From JAHQVK01 sp036788295 (lineage in GTDB: Bacteria; Myxococcota; Kuafuiibacteriia; Kuafuiibacteriales; Kuafuiibacteriaceae): a stretch of DNA of 64,000 nucleotides. The translations under genes and the position numbers were made by a program. Positions 34,536-44,111 of the stretch are shown in pieces (within the stretch, counting starts at the first letter, position 1; each line of letters starts with the position of its first letter). The notes under the pieces are model-generated. The model was not told the origin of the DNA, searched no databases, and saw only the letters and a program-made list of their open reading frames with translations. The stretch lies in contig DAIQNR010000005.1 of assembly GCA_036788295.1 (NCBI GenBank), positions 62,001 through 126,000 on the forward strand. Direction: 5' to 3'.

Positions 34536-36071
34536 ATGGGAGGTTTGCTTCTCGCTGGTCCGCCGGGCGCAGGCAAGACGACGGTAGCGCGCTGCATCGC
34601 CGACCGACTCGGCCGGCAGTTCGTCGACCTCGACGCGCTGATCGAGGCCCGCTGCCACCGAACGCCGGCGCAGATCCTCGAGCAGGACGGGGAGCAGCGG
34701 TTTCGAGCCCAGGAGTGCGACGCGCTCGAAGCGCTCGGGCCGGCCGGGGTGGTGGTCGCGCTCGGCGGCGGGGCGCTGACCTCCGCCCGAACTCGCCACG
34801 CAGCGCGACGCCTCGGCGCCGTGGTTCGGCTCGACGTAGACCAAGAGGTGCTCGAGGACCGGCTGCGGTTCGATGGCACCCCTCGGCCGCTGCTCGCCGG
34901 GGGCCTGGGCGACCTGCTCGAGGCGCGACGGGCGTCGTACGCGGCGGTGGATCTGGTCGTGGACGGCCGCGGCTCCCCGGACGAGGTCGCCGAGCGCATC
35001 GAAGAAGCCACCCTCGGCCTCTCGGTGGTTCGCGCCCGGTTGCTCGAGGCGGAGAGCCGGGTGGTCATCGGTCGAGGGCTGCTCCCCGCGGTCGTCGGCG
35101 CGGTGGCCCACCTCGAGCCTTCCCGACCGGTGTTGCTGCTCATGGACCGAGGAATCCCGGACGCGACCCGCCGGCGGGTCGAGACCGAGCTGAGGTCGCT
35201 GTTCGAGGTGTGCGCGGCCGAGGTGGACGGGGGCGAGGCGGCCAAGCGCTGGGATGTCCTCGGGGACCTGCTCGATCGGGCGCTGCGGGCGGGCTGCGGC
35301 CGCCAGAGCGTCGTCGTCGCCCTCGGCGGCGGCGCCGTGCTCGACGCAGGAAACCTGGCCGCCCACCTGCTCGGGCGGGGCGCCCGGTCCGTCCTGGTCC
35401 CCACCACCCTGCTGGCCCAAGTCGATGCCTCCATCGGAGGCAAATGCGCGGTGAACCACGCCGGCGCGCGCAACTCGGTGGGCGCCTTCCATCCTCCGGA
35501 GGAGGTCGTGGTGGACCTCGATCACCTCGAGAGCCTCGACCCGGCCGAATATCGAGCCGGCCTGGCCGAGCTCATCAAGGTCGCCCTCATTGGGCTGCCC
35601 GAGGTCTTCGAGCAGCTCGAGGCCGGCCGGATCGTGGACCCGGAGCTGGTGGCAGCGGCCGTGGAGTGCAAGGCCAAGGTGGTGGCGAGAGACCCGCTCG
35701 AGCGCGGCGAGCGCCGGCGTCTGAACCTCGGCCACACCCTCGGGCATGCGCTGGAAGCGGCTTCGGGCTTCACCCTGCGCCACGGCGAGGCGGTCGCGAT
35801 CGGTCTGGTCGCGGCAGCGCGCGCCTCCCGCGGCCGGGGTCTGCGGGACGAGCAGCTCCCGGGGCGCATCGAAGCGCTGCTCTCCGAGCGGGGGCTGCCG
35901 ACCAGCGCCGAGCCCGAGCTGCTCTCCGCGGCTCGGTCCCACCTCGCTTCCGACAAAAAGGGCGACCGGGACGGCGTAGAGTGGGTGCGAATCCGCGCCC
36001 TTGGAGATGTGGACACCCAGCGCCTGCCCTGGAGCGAGCTCGAGGGGGCGCTGATGGGAGACAGCCGATGA
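34536..36071 (+). CDS. aroKB: Fused shikimate kinase / 3-dehydroquinate synthase AroKB
   Basis: One 511 aa polypeptide with two shikimate-pathway enzymes. Residues 1-165 are shikimate kinase: Walker A GPPGAGKTT, FVDLDALIEA, GEQRFRAQE and ALGGGA. Residues about 175-500 are 3-dehydroquinate synthase: NAD site ALGGGAVLDAGNLAA, VPTTLLAQVDASIGGK, GLAELIKVAL, and zinc ligands in LNLGHTLGHALEAASG and LRHGEAVAIG. A similar AroKB fusion is known in Thermotoga. No frameshift is needed, so the fusion is real in this sequence. pilQ-aroK-aroB is a common neighbourhood in proteobacteria, where the two are separate. The stop overlaps the next gene's ATG. Confidence 0.95.
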   Translation: MGGLLLAGPPGAGKTTVARCIADRLGRQFVDLDALIEARCHRTPAQILEQDGEQRFRAQECDALEALGPAGVVVALGGGALTSARTRHAARRLGAVVRLDVDQEVLEDRLRFDGTPRPLLAGGLGDLLEARRASYAAVDLVVDGRGSPDEVAERIEEATLGLSVVRARLLEAESRVVIGRGLLPAVVGAVAHLEPSRPVLLLMDRGIPDATRRRVETELRSLFEVCAAEVDGGEAAKRWDVLGDLLDRALRAGCGRQSVVVALGGGAVLDAGNLAAHLLGRGARSVLVPTTLLAQVDASIGGKCAVNHAGARNSVGAFHPPEEVVVDLDHLESLDPAEYRAGLAELIKVALIGLPEVFEQLEAGRIVDPELVAAAVECKAKVVARDPLERGERRRLNLGHTLGHALEAASGFTLRHGEAVAIGLVAAARASRGRGLRDEQLPGRIEALLSERGLPTSAEPELLSAARSHLASDKKGDRDGVEWVRIRALGDVDTQRLPWSELEGALMGDSR

Positions 36072-37009
36072 AATCAGAGAGAACCATGAAATCGAGCTTG
36101 AGACCGCCGGTCTGGTTGGCCGCAGTGGCGCTGTCCATCGGTTGCGACGTCCCGTCCACAACCATGCTCGTACGAGGCGTCATCCCTTCGCCCGAGCCGT
36201 GTCAGTTCCTCCCGAACAGCAACACGTTTATCGACCTGACCGCCATGGACGTCAGCACACAGACGAACCACTACCTTGCCGTGAGCGTCGAAAACCAGAT
36301 GGCGCCGGAACCGACCAGCCTCGGCCCCTCGCCCGCGGACCTGGCTCCGTCGATCAACAGCGCGAGGCCGCTCCGATTCGACTACCGATGGGAGTGCGAG
36401 AGCACCGGCTTCACGAACCGCGGCGCCCTCTTTCTCCCCGCGTTCTCCATCGACGTGCCTTTTTGCCTCGACGAGAGGGATGAGCAGGCGAACTTCGTCG
36501 GGTTTGACGCGGTCGCCGCCCGCGGGGCCTCGATACCGGCCGGCGGTCGCGACATCGTCTTTGCTGAGGTGGTGCCGTACGAGCTCGGGCAGGCCTTCGA
36601 CGACCTGTTCATCCTTGCGAGCAACATCGACGCGTGTTGCATCGACCAACCCCGAGGCTGCCGGGATGCAGCAAACCTCAGCCGCGCTACCAACACGAAC
36701 TGCCAAAAAGTCGAGACGTTGTTCGGGGGCTTCGATGACCGGCTGAGCCTGAACAACCCGGCCGACCTCGAACGGTTCCAGCGCTTCGCGGTCTACAACA
36801 GCCTCGAAGTTGCCGCGAGGACCGGGGACACCCCGGTCTTGAGCGACGCTTTTCTCAGCCTCCGAATTCGGGGGCAGTTCGAGTTTCTGAGCGCGACGGG
36901 AGGCCTGATGCGGAGCAACGACCTCACCCACATGGTCGGCCTGTGCCGCGGCTGCCAACTTGGAGCCGACAGCACATGCACGTTCGACGGCACCAAAAGG
37001 CCTCTATGA
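36068..37009 (+). CDS. Predicted lipoprotein of unknown function
   Basis: A 313 aa protein with signal peptide and lipobox (VWLAAVALSIGC, Cys about 26), so probably anchored in a membrane facing the periplasm or surface. The start is the ATG at 36068 overlapping the aroKB stop; an alternative ATG at 36086 sits behind AGAGAGA. The mature part has ten or so scattered Cys (ACCIDQPRGC, LCRGCQLGADSTC) that may form disulphides. No known domain was recognised. It sits between pilQ-aroKB and the Roadblock gene and overlaps both, so it belongs to the pilus-aro operon and could serve pili or the envelope (inference). Confidence 0.75.
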   Translation: MKSERTMKSSLRPPVWLAAVALSIGCDVPSTTMLVRGVIPSPEPCQFLPNSNTFIDLTAMDVSTQTNHYLAVSVENQMAPEPTSLGPSPADLAPSINSARPLRFDYRWECESTGFTNRGALFLPAFSIDVPFCLDERDEQANFVGFDAVAARGASIPAGGRDIVFAEVVPYELGQAFDDLFILASNIDACCIDQPRGCRDAANLSRATNTNCQKVETLFGGFDDRLSLNNPADLERFQRFAVYNSLEVAARTGDTPVLSDAFLSLRIRGQFEFLSATGGLMRSNDLTHMVGLCRGCQLGADSTCTFDGTKRPL

Positions 37010-37377
37010 GCGTGGACTTTCGGTCGTTCCTGACCGAACTCTGCCAAGAGCTGCCGGGCGTGGCTCTGGCGACGATCATGGGAGCCGACGGGATCCCGGT
37101 GGACAGCGTCGACGGGGTCGGCGCAGCTGGTTCCGATCCGGCGGCGCTGCTCGTCGAGTATTCCGCCCTGCTCGTCCAAGCCGGTCAGAGCGCCCAGATG
37201 CTCGGCGCGGGGGCGCTGCAGGAGGTCGTGGTCCGCTCGGAGCGGCTCAGCTGCGTGCTGCGCGTGCTCAACTCCGACTTCTTTCTCGCGTTGGTGCTGA
37301 CCTCGGGGGCATCGCTTGGAAAGAGCCGCTTCGCCCTCCGCGTCGCGAGCCCCCACCTCGCCGAGGCGCTCGCGTGA
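37006..37377 (+). CDS. Roadblock/LC7 domain protein
   Basis: A 123 aa protein of the Roadblock/LC7 fold. The pattern LCQELPGVALATIMGADGIPVDS is the usual beta-hairpin start (ALATIxGxDGxPV), followed by a helix (LLVEYSALLVQAGQSAQML) and VLNSDFFLALVLTSGASLGKSRFALR. Relatives include MglB, which activates the polarity GTPase MglA in gliding myxobacteria. No mglA-like gene lies in the window, and sequence alone does not make this MglB. Both ends overlap neighbours by 4 bases, so it is translated together with the lipoprotein and aroQ. Confidence 0.85.
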   Translation: MSVDFRSFLTELCQELPGVALATIMGADGIPVDSVDGVGAAGSDPAALLVEYSALLVQAGQSAQMLGAGALQEVVVRSERLSCVLRVLNSDFFLALVLTSGASLGKSRFALRVASPHLAEALA

Positions 37378-37823
37378 CCCCGGTCCTCGTACTCGATGGG
37401 CCAAACCTCAACTTGCTCGGCCGACGCGAGCCCGAGACCTACGGGCGGCAGACCCGCGCCGTGCTGCTCGCCGAGCTCTCGCGCTTCGCCGACGAGCTGG
37501 GGCTCGCCCTGGTCACCGAGCAGTCGAACCATGAGGGGGTGCTCATCGACCGGCTTCACGCCGCCCTGGACGACGGCACGCGCGCGGTGATCCTCAACCC
37601 GGGCGGGCTGACCCACACCTCGGTGTCCCTTCGGGACGCGGTCGCCGTCGTCGCCCCGCTCCTGCCCGTCATCGAGGTCCATCTCAGCCAGCCGGAGGCG
37701 CGGGAGGCGTTCCGCCACCGGAGCCTGCTCGCCGGCGTCGTGCGTGGCCGCATCTGTGGCTTTGGCCCGCTCGGCTACCGACTCGCTCTCGAGGCGGCCG
37801 CGCACCTGCTCGAGGCCGCCTGA
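37374..37823 (+). CDS. aroQ: Type II 3-dehydroquinate dehydratase AroQ
   Basis: Third step of the shikimate pathway, dehydrating 3-dehydroquinate to 3-dehydroshikimate. The protein is 149 aa, the normal dodecameric type II length. It has VLVLDGPNLNLLGRREPETYG with the catalytic Tyr and Arg, TEQSNHEGVLIDRLH, ILNPGGLTHTSVSLRDA and IEVHLSQPEAREAFRHRS with the catalytic His. The GTG start overlaps the Roadblock gene stop. It follows the fused AroKB in the same operon; AroE is encoded at 48339-49175 on the other strand. Confidence 0.95.
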   Translation: MTPVLVLDGPNLNLLGRREPETYGRQTRAVLLAELSRFADELGLALVTEQSNHEGVLIDRLHAALDDGTRAVILNPGGLTHTSVSLRDAVAVVAPLLPVIEVHLSQPEAREAFRHRSLLAGVVRGRICGFGPLGYRLALEAAAHLLEAA

Positions 37824-37838
37824 ACCCCGGCTTCACGC

Positions 37839-37867
37839 TTGCCCTCCCCCGGGAACGGGGCTAGTTC
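37839..37867 (+). promoter_or_regulatory. Sigma-70-like promoter for efp
   Basis: TTGCCC (37839-37844), a 17-base spacer and TAGTTC (37862-37867) precede the efp GTG by 7 bases. As with the promoter near 1120, the start point would fall on the start codon, giving a leaderless mRNA. No Shine-Dalgarno sequence precedes this GTG. Confidence 0.45.
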
Positions 37868-37874
37868 ACCCCGG

Positions 37875-38453
37875 GTGGCGACCATCGAGACCAGCTCCTT
37901 CAAGAAAGGGACGAAGCTGATCCACAACGACCAGCCGTTCTCCATCGTCGAGTTTCAGCACGTCAAGCCTGGCAAGGGCAACCAGTTCACCCGGACCAAG
38001 ATCAGGAACCTGGTCACCGGCTCCGTGTTGGAAGTCACCTACCGGTCCGGGGAGAAGGTGGAGGCAGCCGACGTCGAAGACAAGTCGATGACCTTCCTCT
38101 ACGCCGACGGAGAAGTCTACCACTTCATGGACGGGAAGACCTTCGAGCAGGTCGAGGTGAACGGGGAGCTGCTCGCCGAGAAGAAAGGGTTCATCCTCCC
38201 CGAGATGGCGGTGGGCATCGTGTTTTGGAAAGGTCGCCCGATCAGCATGGAGATCCCGCAGCACGTGGAGCTGAGGGTCGAGCACACCGAGCCAGGGGTT
38301 CGCGGGGACACGGCCACGAACGTCACCAAGCCGGCGACCCTGGAGACGGGAGTGCAGGTCAACGTGCCTCTGTTCATCAACATCGGGGACACGATCAAGG
38401 TCGACACGGCCGCCGGCTCCTACCTCGAACGCACGTCGATCGGCCAAGGCTGA
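37875..38453 (+). CDS. efp: Translation elongation factor P
   Basis: Helps the ribosome through polyproline stretches by occupying the E site. It is 192 aa from the GTG at 37875 (MATIETSSFKKGTKL); an earlier ATG at 37839 would add an unusual tail. The modified-loop motif is KPGKGNQFTRTK with Lys34 at the tip, the residue that carries beta-lysine in EpmA-type bacteria. The C-terminus has GDTIKVDTAAGSYLER, as in the family. It is followed 9 bases later by the accB-like gene. Confidence 0.96.
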   Translation: MATIETSSFKKGTKLIHNDQPFSIVEFQHVKPGKGNQFTRTKIRNLVTGSVLEVTYRSGEKVEAADVEDKSMTFLYADGEVYHFMDGKTFEQVEVNGELLAEKKGFILPEMAVGIVFWKGRPISMEIPQHVELRVEHTEPGVRGDTATNVTKPATLETGVQVNVPLFINIGDTIKVDTAAGSYLERTSIGQG

Positions 38454-38462
38454 GTCCATCCC

Positions 38463-38957
38463 ATGGCAAGCCCAAAAAAGGCCCCCAAAGAGGCCGTCCG
38501 CAAAACCAGCGACGACGAAGCGAAGCTCGACCGCCTCCGGGAGCTGGTGAGCATCCTCGAAGGTTCGACCACCCTGACCGAGCTCGAATACGAAGACGCG
38601 GACATCATCGTCCGCTTGACCCGCAGCGCCCCGGCCAAGGCGTCGTGGGTGGCTCGGATCCATGACGCATCGGCGGCCACGGGCGCCTCGCCCGAAGGCG
38701 ACGTTGCGGTGGTCAAGGCCCCGGTGGCGGGCATCTTCCATCGAGGCTCGCAGTCAAGCGGCGCGCCGCTGGCCGAGGTGGGGTCGGCGGTGGGCAGAGC
38801 CGAGGTGCTCTGCCTCATCGAAGCGATGCAGGTCCACAACGAGGTCCGGAGCGAAGTCGCCGGCACCGTGGTCGAAGTGATGCGCGAAGACGGCGCCCCG
38901 GTGGAGGTGGGAGACCCCCTGTTCCGGGTGGCGGTCCGCTCGGGCCCAGCCCCCTGA
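38463..38957 (+). CDS. accB: BCCP-like protein lacking the biotinylated lysine
   Basis: Resembles the biotin carboxyl carrier protein of acetyl-CoA carboxylase. The 164 aa protein has an N-terminal helix (LDRLRELVSILEGSTTLTE) typical of AccB, a Lys/Ala linker and a biotinyl/lipoyl hammerhead (about 83-157: VKAPVAGIFHRG to DPLFRVAV). In biotin carriers the target reads EAMKM or EAMKL. Here it reads EAMQV, with Gln123 in place of Lys. The codon is plainly CAG and the frame is intact. Without that lysine it cannot take biotin in the usual way. accC does not follow it. It could be a non-catalytic paralogue, or another carrier may exist elsewhere. Confidence 0.8.
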   Translation: MASPKKAPKEAVRKTSDDEAKLDRLRELVSILEGSTTLTELEYEDADIIVRLTRSAPAKASWVARIHDASAATGASPEGDVAVVKAPVAGIFHRGSQSSGAPLAEVGSAVGRAEVLCLIEAMQVHNEVRSEVAGTVVEVMREDGAPVEVGDPLFRVAVRSGPAP

Positions 38958-39032
38958 GGCGTTGGCCCCACCAAACCCTATCCTTTTGGACGGCTCGCCC
39001 TGCGAGGTCCTGGCCCAGGAGAGAGGGATCCG

Positions 39033-40202
39033 GTGATCACGGTCGTGCACGTCATCACCCGTCTCGAGCTCGGGGGAGCGCAGGAGAACACGCTCGAGAC
39101 CTGTAGGCGGCTCGACCGGGGGGAGCATCGAGTGGCGCTGCTGGCCGGACCCGGGGGCCTGCTCGACGCCGAGGCCCAGGCGATCCCGGACTTGACCGTG
39201 ATCGACGTCCCCGAGCTGGACCGACCGGTCGCGCTGGCTCGAGACCTCACCAGCGCGCGCAAGCTCAGGGCCCTTCTGTCCGACCTCTGGTACGAGCACC
39301 GCCGCCAAGGTTTCGACCCCAAACGCTTCGTGGTTCACACCCACTGCTCGAAGGCGGGGTTGCTCGGCCGCCTGGCCGCGCGGGCCTCGGGGATCCCGAA
39401 GGTCGTCCACACCATTCATGGCTTCCCGTTTCATCGCGACCAAGGGCGGGCCACCCAAGCCGCGTACATTCAGCTCGAGCGGCTCGCCAGCCGCGCGTGC
39501 GACGCCATCATCGGTGTCTCCCAAGCGAACCTCGACGAAGCCCGAGCTCTTCGCATCGTGCTGCCCCGCCACCGGACCGTTCTCATCCGGTCGGGAATGG
39601 ATCTCGGTCCGTTTCTGGACCCTCCGGCTCGCGCCGACGCGAGGGCCCGCCTCGACGTCCCCTCGAACGCCGAGCTCATCGTCTGCATCGCCAACCTCAA
39701 ACCGCAGAAAGACCCTCTGACCATGCTCGAGGCGATCCGCTTGCTCCGGACCCGCCGCCCGCAGGTGCTGCTGCTGTACGCGGGCGACGGACCGCTGCGA
39801 GCCAGTGCGCAGGCCTTCTTGCGTGCCGCCCAGCTCGAGCCGCACGTTCGCCTGCTCGGATGGCGCCGAGATGTCCCTGACTTGCTCGCCGCCTCCGACG
39901 TGGTAGCGCTCGCCTCCCGGTTCGAGGGCCTGCCCAAAGCGGCCGTCCAGGCCGTCGCCGTGGGCCGGCCCTTCGTGGGCACCAGAGTCGATGGGACCCC
40001 GGAGATCATCAGAGACGGCAAAAACGGCTTTCTGGTCGAGCCGGGCGACCCAGAGGCGCTGGCCGCTGCGCTCGAGCGAGCCTTGGTCGAGCGTCCGGTC
40101 GACCCGGCCGACCGACAGCGGGTCGGTGCGTGGGACGTGGACCGAATGGTCGATGCCCAAGCCCAGCTGTACCGGTCGCTGGTCAGCGGGCCGGGGGGCT
40201 GA
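39033..40202 (+). CDS. Glycosyltransferase family 4 protein
   Basis: GT-B fold retaining glycosyltransferase of 389 aa. The N-terminal acceptor domain has ITRLELGGAQENTLE and VVHTHCSKAGLLGRLAARAS; the C-terminal donor domain has ANLKPQKDPLTMLEA, LLYAGDGPL, and the E-x7-E motif in RFEGLPKAAVQAVAVGRP followed by GTPEIIRDGKNGFLVEPGD. Likely transfers a nucleotide sugar to a lipid or polysaccharide acceptor. The start is a GTG at 39033. Its 3' end overlaps the convergent TPR gene by 20 bases. Confidence 0.9.
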   Translation: MITVVHVITRLELGGAQENTLETCRRLDRGEHRVALLAGPGGLLDAEAQAIPDLTVIDVPELDRPVALARDLTSARKLRALLSDLWYEHRRQGFDPKRFVVHTHCSKAGLLGRLAARASGIPKVVHTIHGFPFHRDQGRATQAAYIQLERLASRACDAIIGVSQANLDEARALRIVLPRHRTVLIRSGMDLGPFLDPPARADARARLDVPSNAELIVCIANLKPQKDPLTMLEAIRLLRTRRPQVLLLYAGDGPLRASAQAFLRAAQLEPHVRLLGWRRDVPDLLAASDVVALASRFEGLPKAAVQAVAVGRPFVGTRVDGTPEIIRDGKNGFLVEPGDPEALAAALERALVERPVDPADRQRVGAWDVDRMVDAQAQLYRSLVSGPGG

Positions 40203-40893
40203 CCCCGCGGTCCACGGCCGGAGTCCAGCGGGGTCCGGTCGCCGGGGCAGCAGAGGTCTTCGCCTCCTCCCGCCTCTTTCGCAGCTCGGCCGCGGCCCGC
40301 TCGGACTGATCCGGTGTTTCCCCCAGCCCGTGTTTGCTCCGCAGCGCCTGCACGCCCGGCGCTTCGTCGCGGGCGGTCCAGCGCGGGTCGTGGCGCAGCC
40401 GGGACGGCATTCGCCCCGCCCCGGGGGGGATCGCGCCTGCGATCCGCAGCGCCTCTTCGAGCGCCCCCCGCTCGAGTTCGAGCGCGGCGAGCTCCGCGTG
40501 CGCGTCCCAGTCCTCCGGCGACAGCGCGAGCACCCGCTCGAACGCGGTCCGCGCCCCGTCGAGCCGCTCGGCGGCGAGCCGCACCACGCCGAGGTTGAGC
40601 CACACGGTGGACGACTGAGGATGCCGCTCGGCGAGCGCGACGAGCTCGGCTTCGGCCGACTCGAGTTCGCCCTGCCGGCCAAGAAAGATCGCCGACCGGA
40701 GCCGGGAAGCGAGGTCGTCCTCTTCGGGCGCCGGCGGCGGCTCGGTGTGTGCCACATCCGGCGCGTCTCGCCGAGCCTGGGCTTCGAGCCCGGCCGCGAT
40801 CCCCCGCAGGGCGCCGACCCCGATCCCGACCACGCACAAGCCGAGAAAACCGGCGGCCCACAGCCAATGTGTCGATGACGACTCCGCTTTCAT
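40183..40893 (-). CDS. TPR-repeat membrane protein
   Basis: A 236 aa protein with one N-terminal membrane helix (LWAAGFLGLCVVGIGVGALRG) followed by about three tetratricopeptide-type helices (AELVALAERHPQSSTVWLNL, AFERVLALSPEDWDAHAELA). The N-terminus faces the cytoplasm, the repeats probably the periplasm. It lies directly downstream of pilR on the same strand, at the place where myxobacteria have pilA, and may be a pilus-associated assembly protein like PilF/Tgl, though that is inference. The C-terminal 20 residues overlap the convergent glycosyltransferase gene. Confidence 0.75.
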   Translation of the reverse strand: MKAESSSTHWLWAAGFLGLCVVGIGVGALRGIAAGLEAQARRDAPDVAHTEPPPAPEEDDLASRLRSAIFLGRQGELESAEAELVALAERHPQSSTVWLNLGVVRLAAERLDGARTAFERVLALSPEDWDAHAELAALELERGALEEALRIAGAIPPGAGRMPSRLRHDPRWTARDEAPGVQALRSKHGLGETPDQSERAAAELRKRREEAKTSAAPATGPRWTPAVDRGVSPPAR

Positions 40894-41025
40894 CTCCTTC
40901 GCCTTCCTTGGCCCGATTGCGACCCAACCGGTCCGTCCGGTCGAGCCCGCTCGACGCCCTCGTTGCTTTTTTCGTCCGGCTGCCGGCTCGGCCCCTAGCG
41001 GGCGCGCACCCTACCGTCCGGCCGC

Positions 41026-42425
<1,400 letters not shown>

Positions 42426-42429
<4 letters not shown>

Positions 42430-44111
42430 CCCTCCTTGAAGACCCCGGCGCCCCCGGTTCTCGGGATGGGAGTGGGATCCTGCATCGTCAGCCGCACCGA
42501 CGGCGCGTCCCTGGGCAGCCGGATGGTCGCCGCGGCCCCTTGGGACAGCCCCTCGAGGTCCAGGGACCCTCCATGCGCGTGCACGATGGACTGGCTGATG
42601 GCGAGTCCGAGGCCCGACCCGCTCGGCTTGGTGGAAAAAAACGGCTCGAACACCCGGCGACGGACCCCCTCATCGAGCCCGATCCCGGTGTCTCGGATCT
42701 CGATCTCGGGTCCATCCGGGCCGAGCCGCAGCTGAACCCAGAGCCGCCGCTCCTCTGCCCCCCGCATCGCCTCCCCCGCATTGCGAAGCAAGTTCCACAA
42801 CACCTGCCGCAGCAGATCCGAATCGATGACCGCCTCGACCTGGGGCTGGATGTCGGACTCGACCGCCAGCTCCTCGAGGGCGCCTTCGTGGGCGAACACC
42901 TCGAGCACGCCGCGCACCACCGAGGACAGATCCACCCGCTCGAGACAGAGCGTTCTCGGCCGCGCGAGGGCGAGAAAATCCTGGATCAGCCGGTCGAGGC
43001 GCGCCGCCTCGCGGACCACGTTGGCCATGAGCCTCTTCATCGGCTCAGGCGGATCGATGCTCTGCTCGAGCACGTCGATGCTGGCGCAGATCGCGGCGAG
43101 CGGGTTTCGAACCTCGTGGGCGAGGCCGGCGGCGAACCGCCCCACCACCGCGAGGCGCTCCGCCCTCTGCACCGCGACCTCGAGGCGCGCCACCTCGGTG
43201 AGGTCTTGAAACACGAGCACCATGCCTGAGTTCTCTCGGTCGGTGAGCGGCGCCGAGGAGAAGCCGATCCGCAGCATCGCCCCATCGCCAAGAACAACCG
43301 CCAACTCCTGGCGCGCCATCCTCCTGCTCAGGGACACGCCGGGCAGGACGTCATGGACCGGCCGCCCTACCAATCCCCGGGGCGGAATGCGGAGGATCGC
43401 GTGGGCGGACGCGTTTCCGTATTGGATTCGGCCCGACTCGTCCACGGTGAGCAGGCCAGCTGGGAGCGCAGCCAGGATCGCGCCCTGAAGCTCGCCGAGC
43501 CGAAGCAGATCCTCCTCCCGCTCTGCGAGCTGCCGCCCGGTGGAGTGGAGTTTGCTCGCCAGCCCGCTCGCCAGCAGCCCGACGAGCCCCATGCCAAGGG
43601 TGTGGACAAAAAAGGTGGGCAGCAAGTTCTGGCTCGACGGTGGCGGTAGGTACGCCGAGAGGCCGAGGCCCTGCGCGAGGAGGATCCCCCCATACACCAC
43701 GGTTCCAAGCCCGATGGCCACCGCCGCGCCCGGTCTCAGCAAGGTGACGCTCGCCTCGAGCGTCACGAGCACGAACATGAACACGAAGACGGACTCCGCG
43801 CCCCCGCTGAGCACCACCACCACCCCGACCGTCGCCGTGTCGGCCACGACCTGCAGAAAAGCGGCCCCCGGGAGGTACCTTCGCATCTTGAGCGCGAGGA
43901 CGACGACGAGCCCGGTCCCGTACGCCACCCCGATGACGACATATTGCCAAACGGCGACGCTCGCCGCTTTGTCCGGCGCGCTCGCGTCGAGCTGCCAAAA
44001 AGCGAGCCCGAGACCGGCGCTGACGACCAGCACCCGCACGAACGCCACGGCAAGAAGGCTCTTGGCGAACCGGTCCTCGACGCTGGCCTCGCTCGGGGCC
44101 ACCGCAGTCAC
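42426..44111 (-). CDS. pilS: Sensor histidine kinase PilS
   Basis: Partner of PilR, 561 aa. Several membrane helices in the first 200 residues match the PilS sensor that reads the level of PilA in the membrane. A PAS domain (about 220-320) is followed by HisKA with GLAHEVRNPLAAICASID and an HATPase domain with NLLRNAGEAM, RDTGIGLDEG and GSGLGLAISQS. The start overlaps the end of pilC by 4 bases and the stop overlaps pilR, so pilCSR are tightly coupled. Confidence 0.93.

Noticed and set aside
40894..41025. T-run (GCTTTTTT) between the TPR gene and pilR as a terminator
   Set aside because: The T-run is on the plus strand, whereas the flanking genes are on the minus strand, and there is no stable stem before it.
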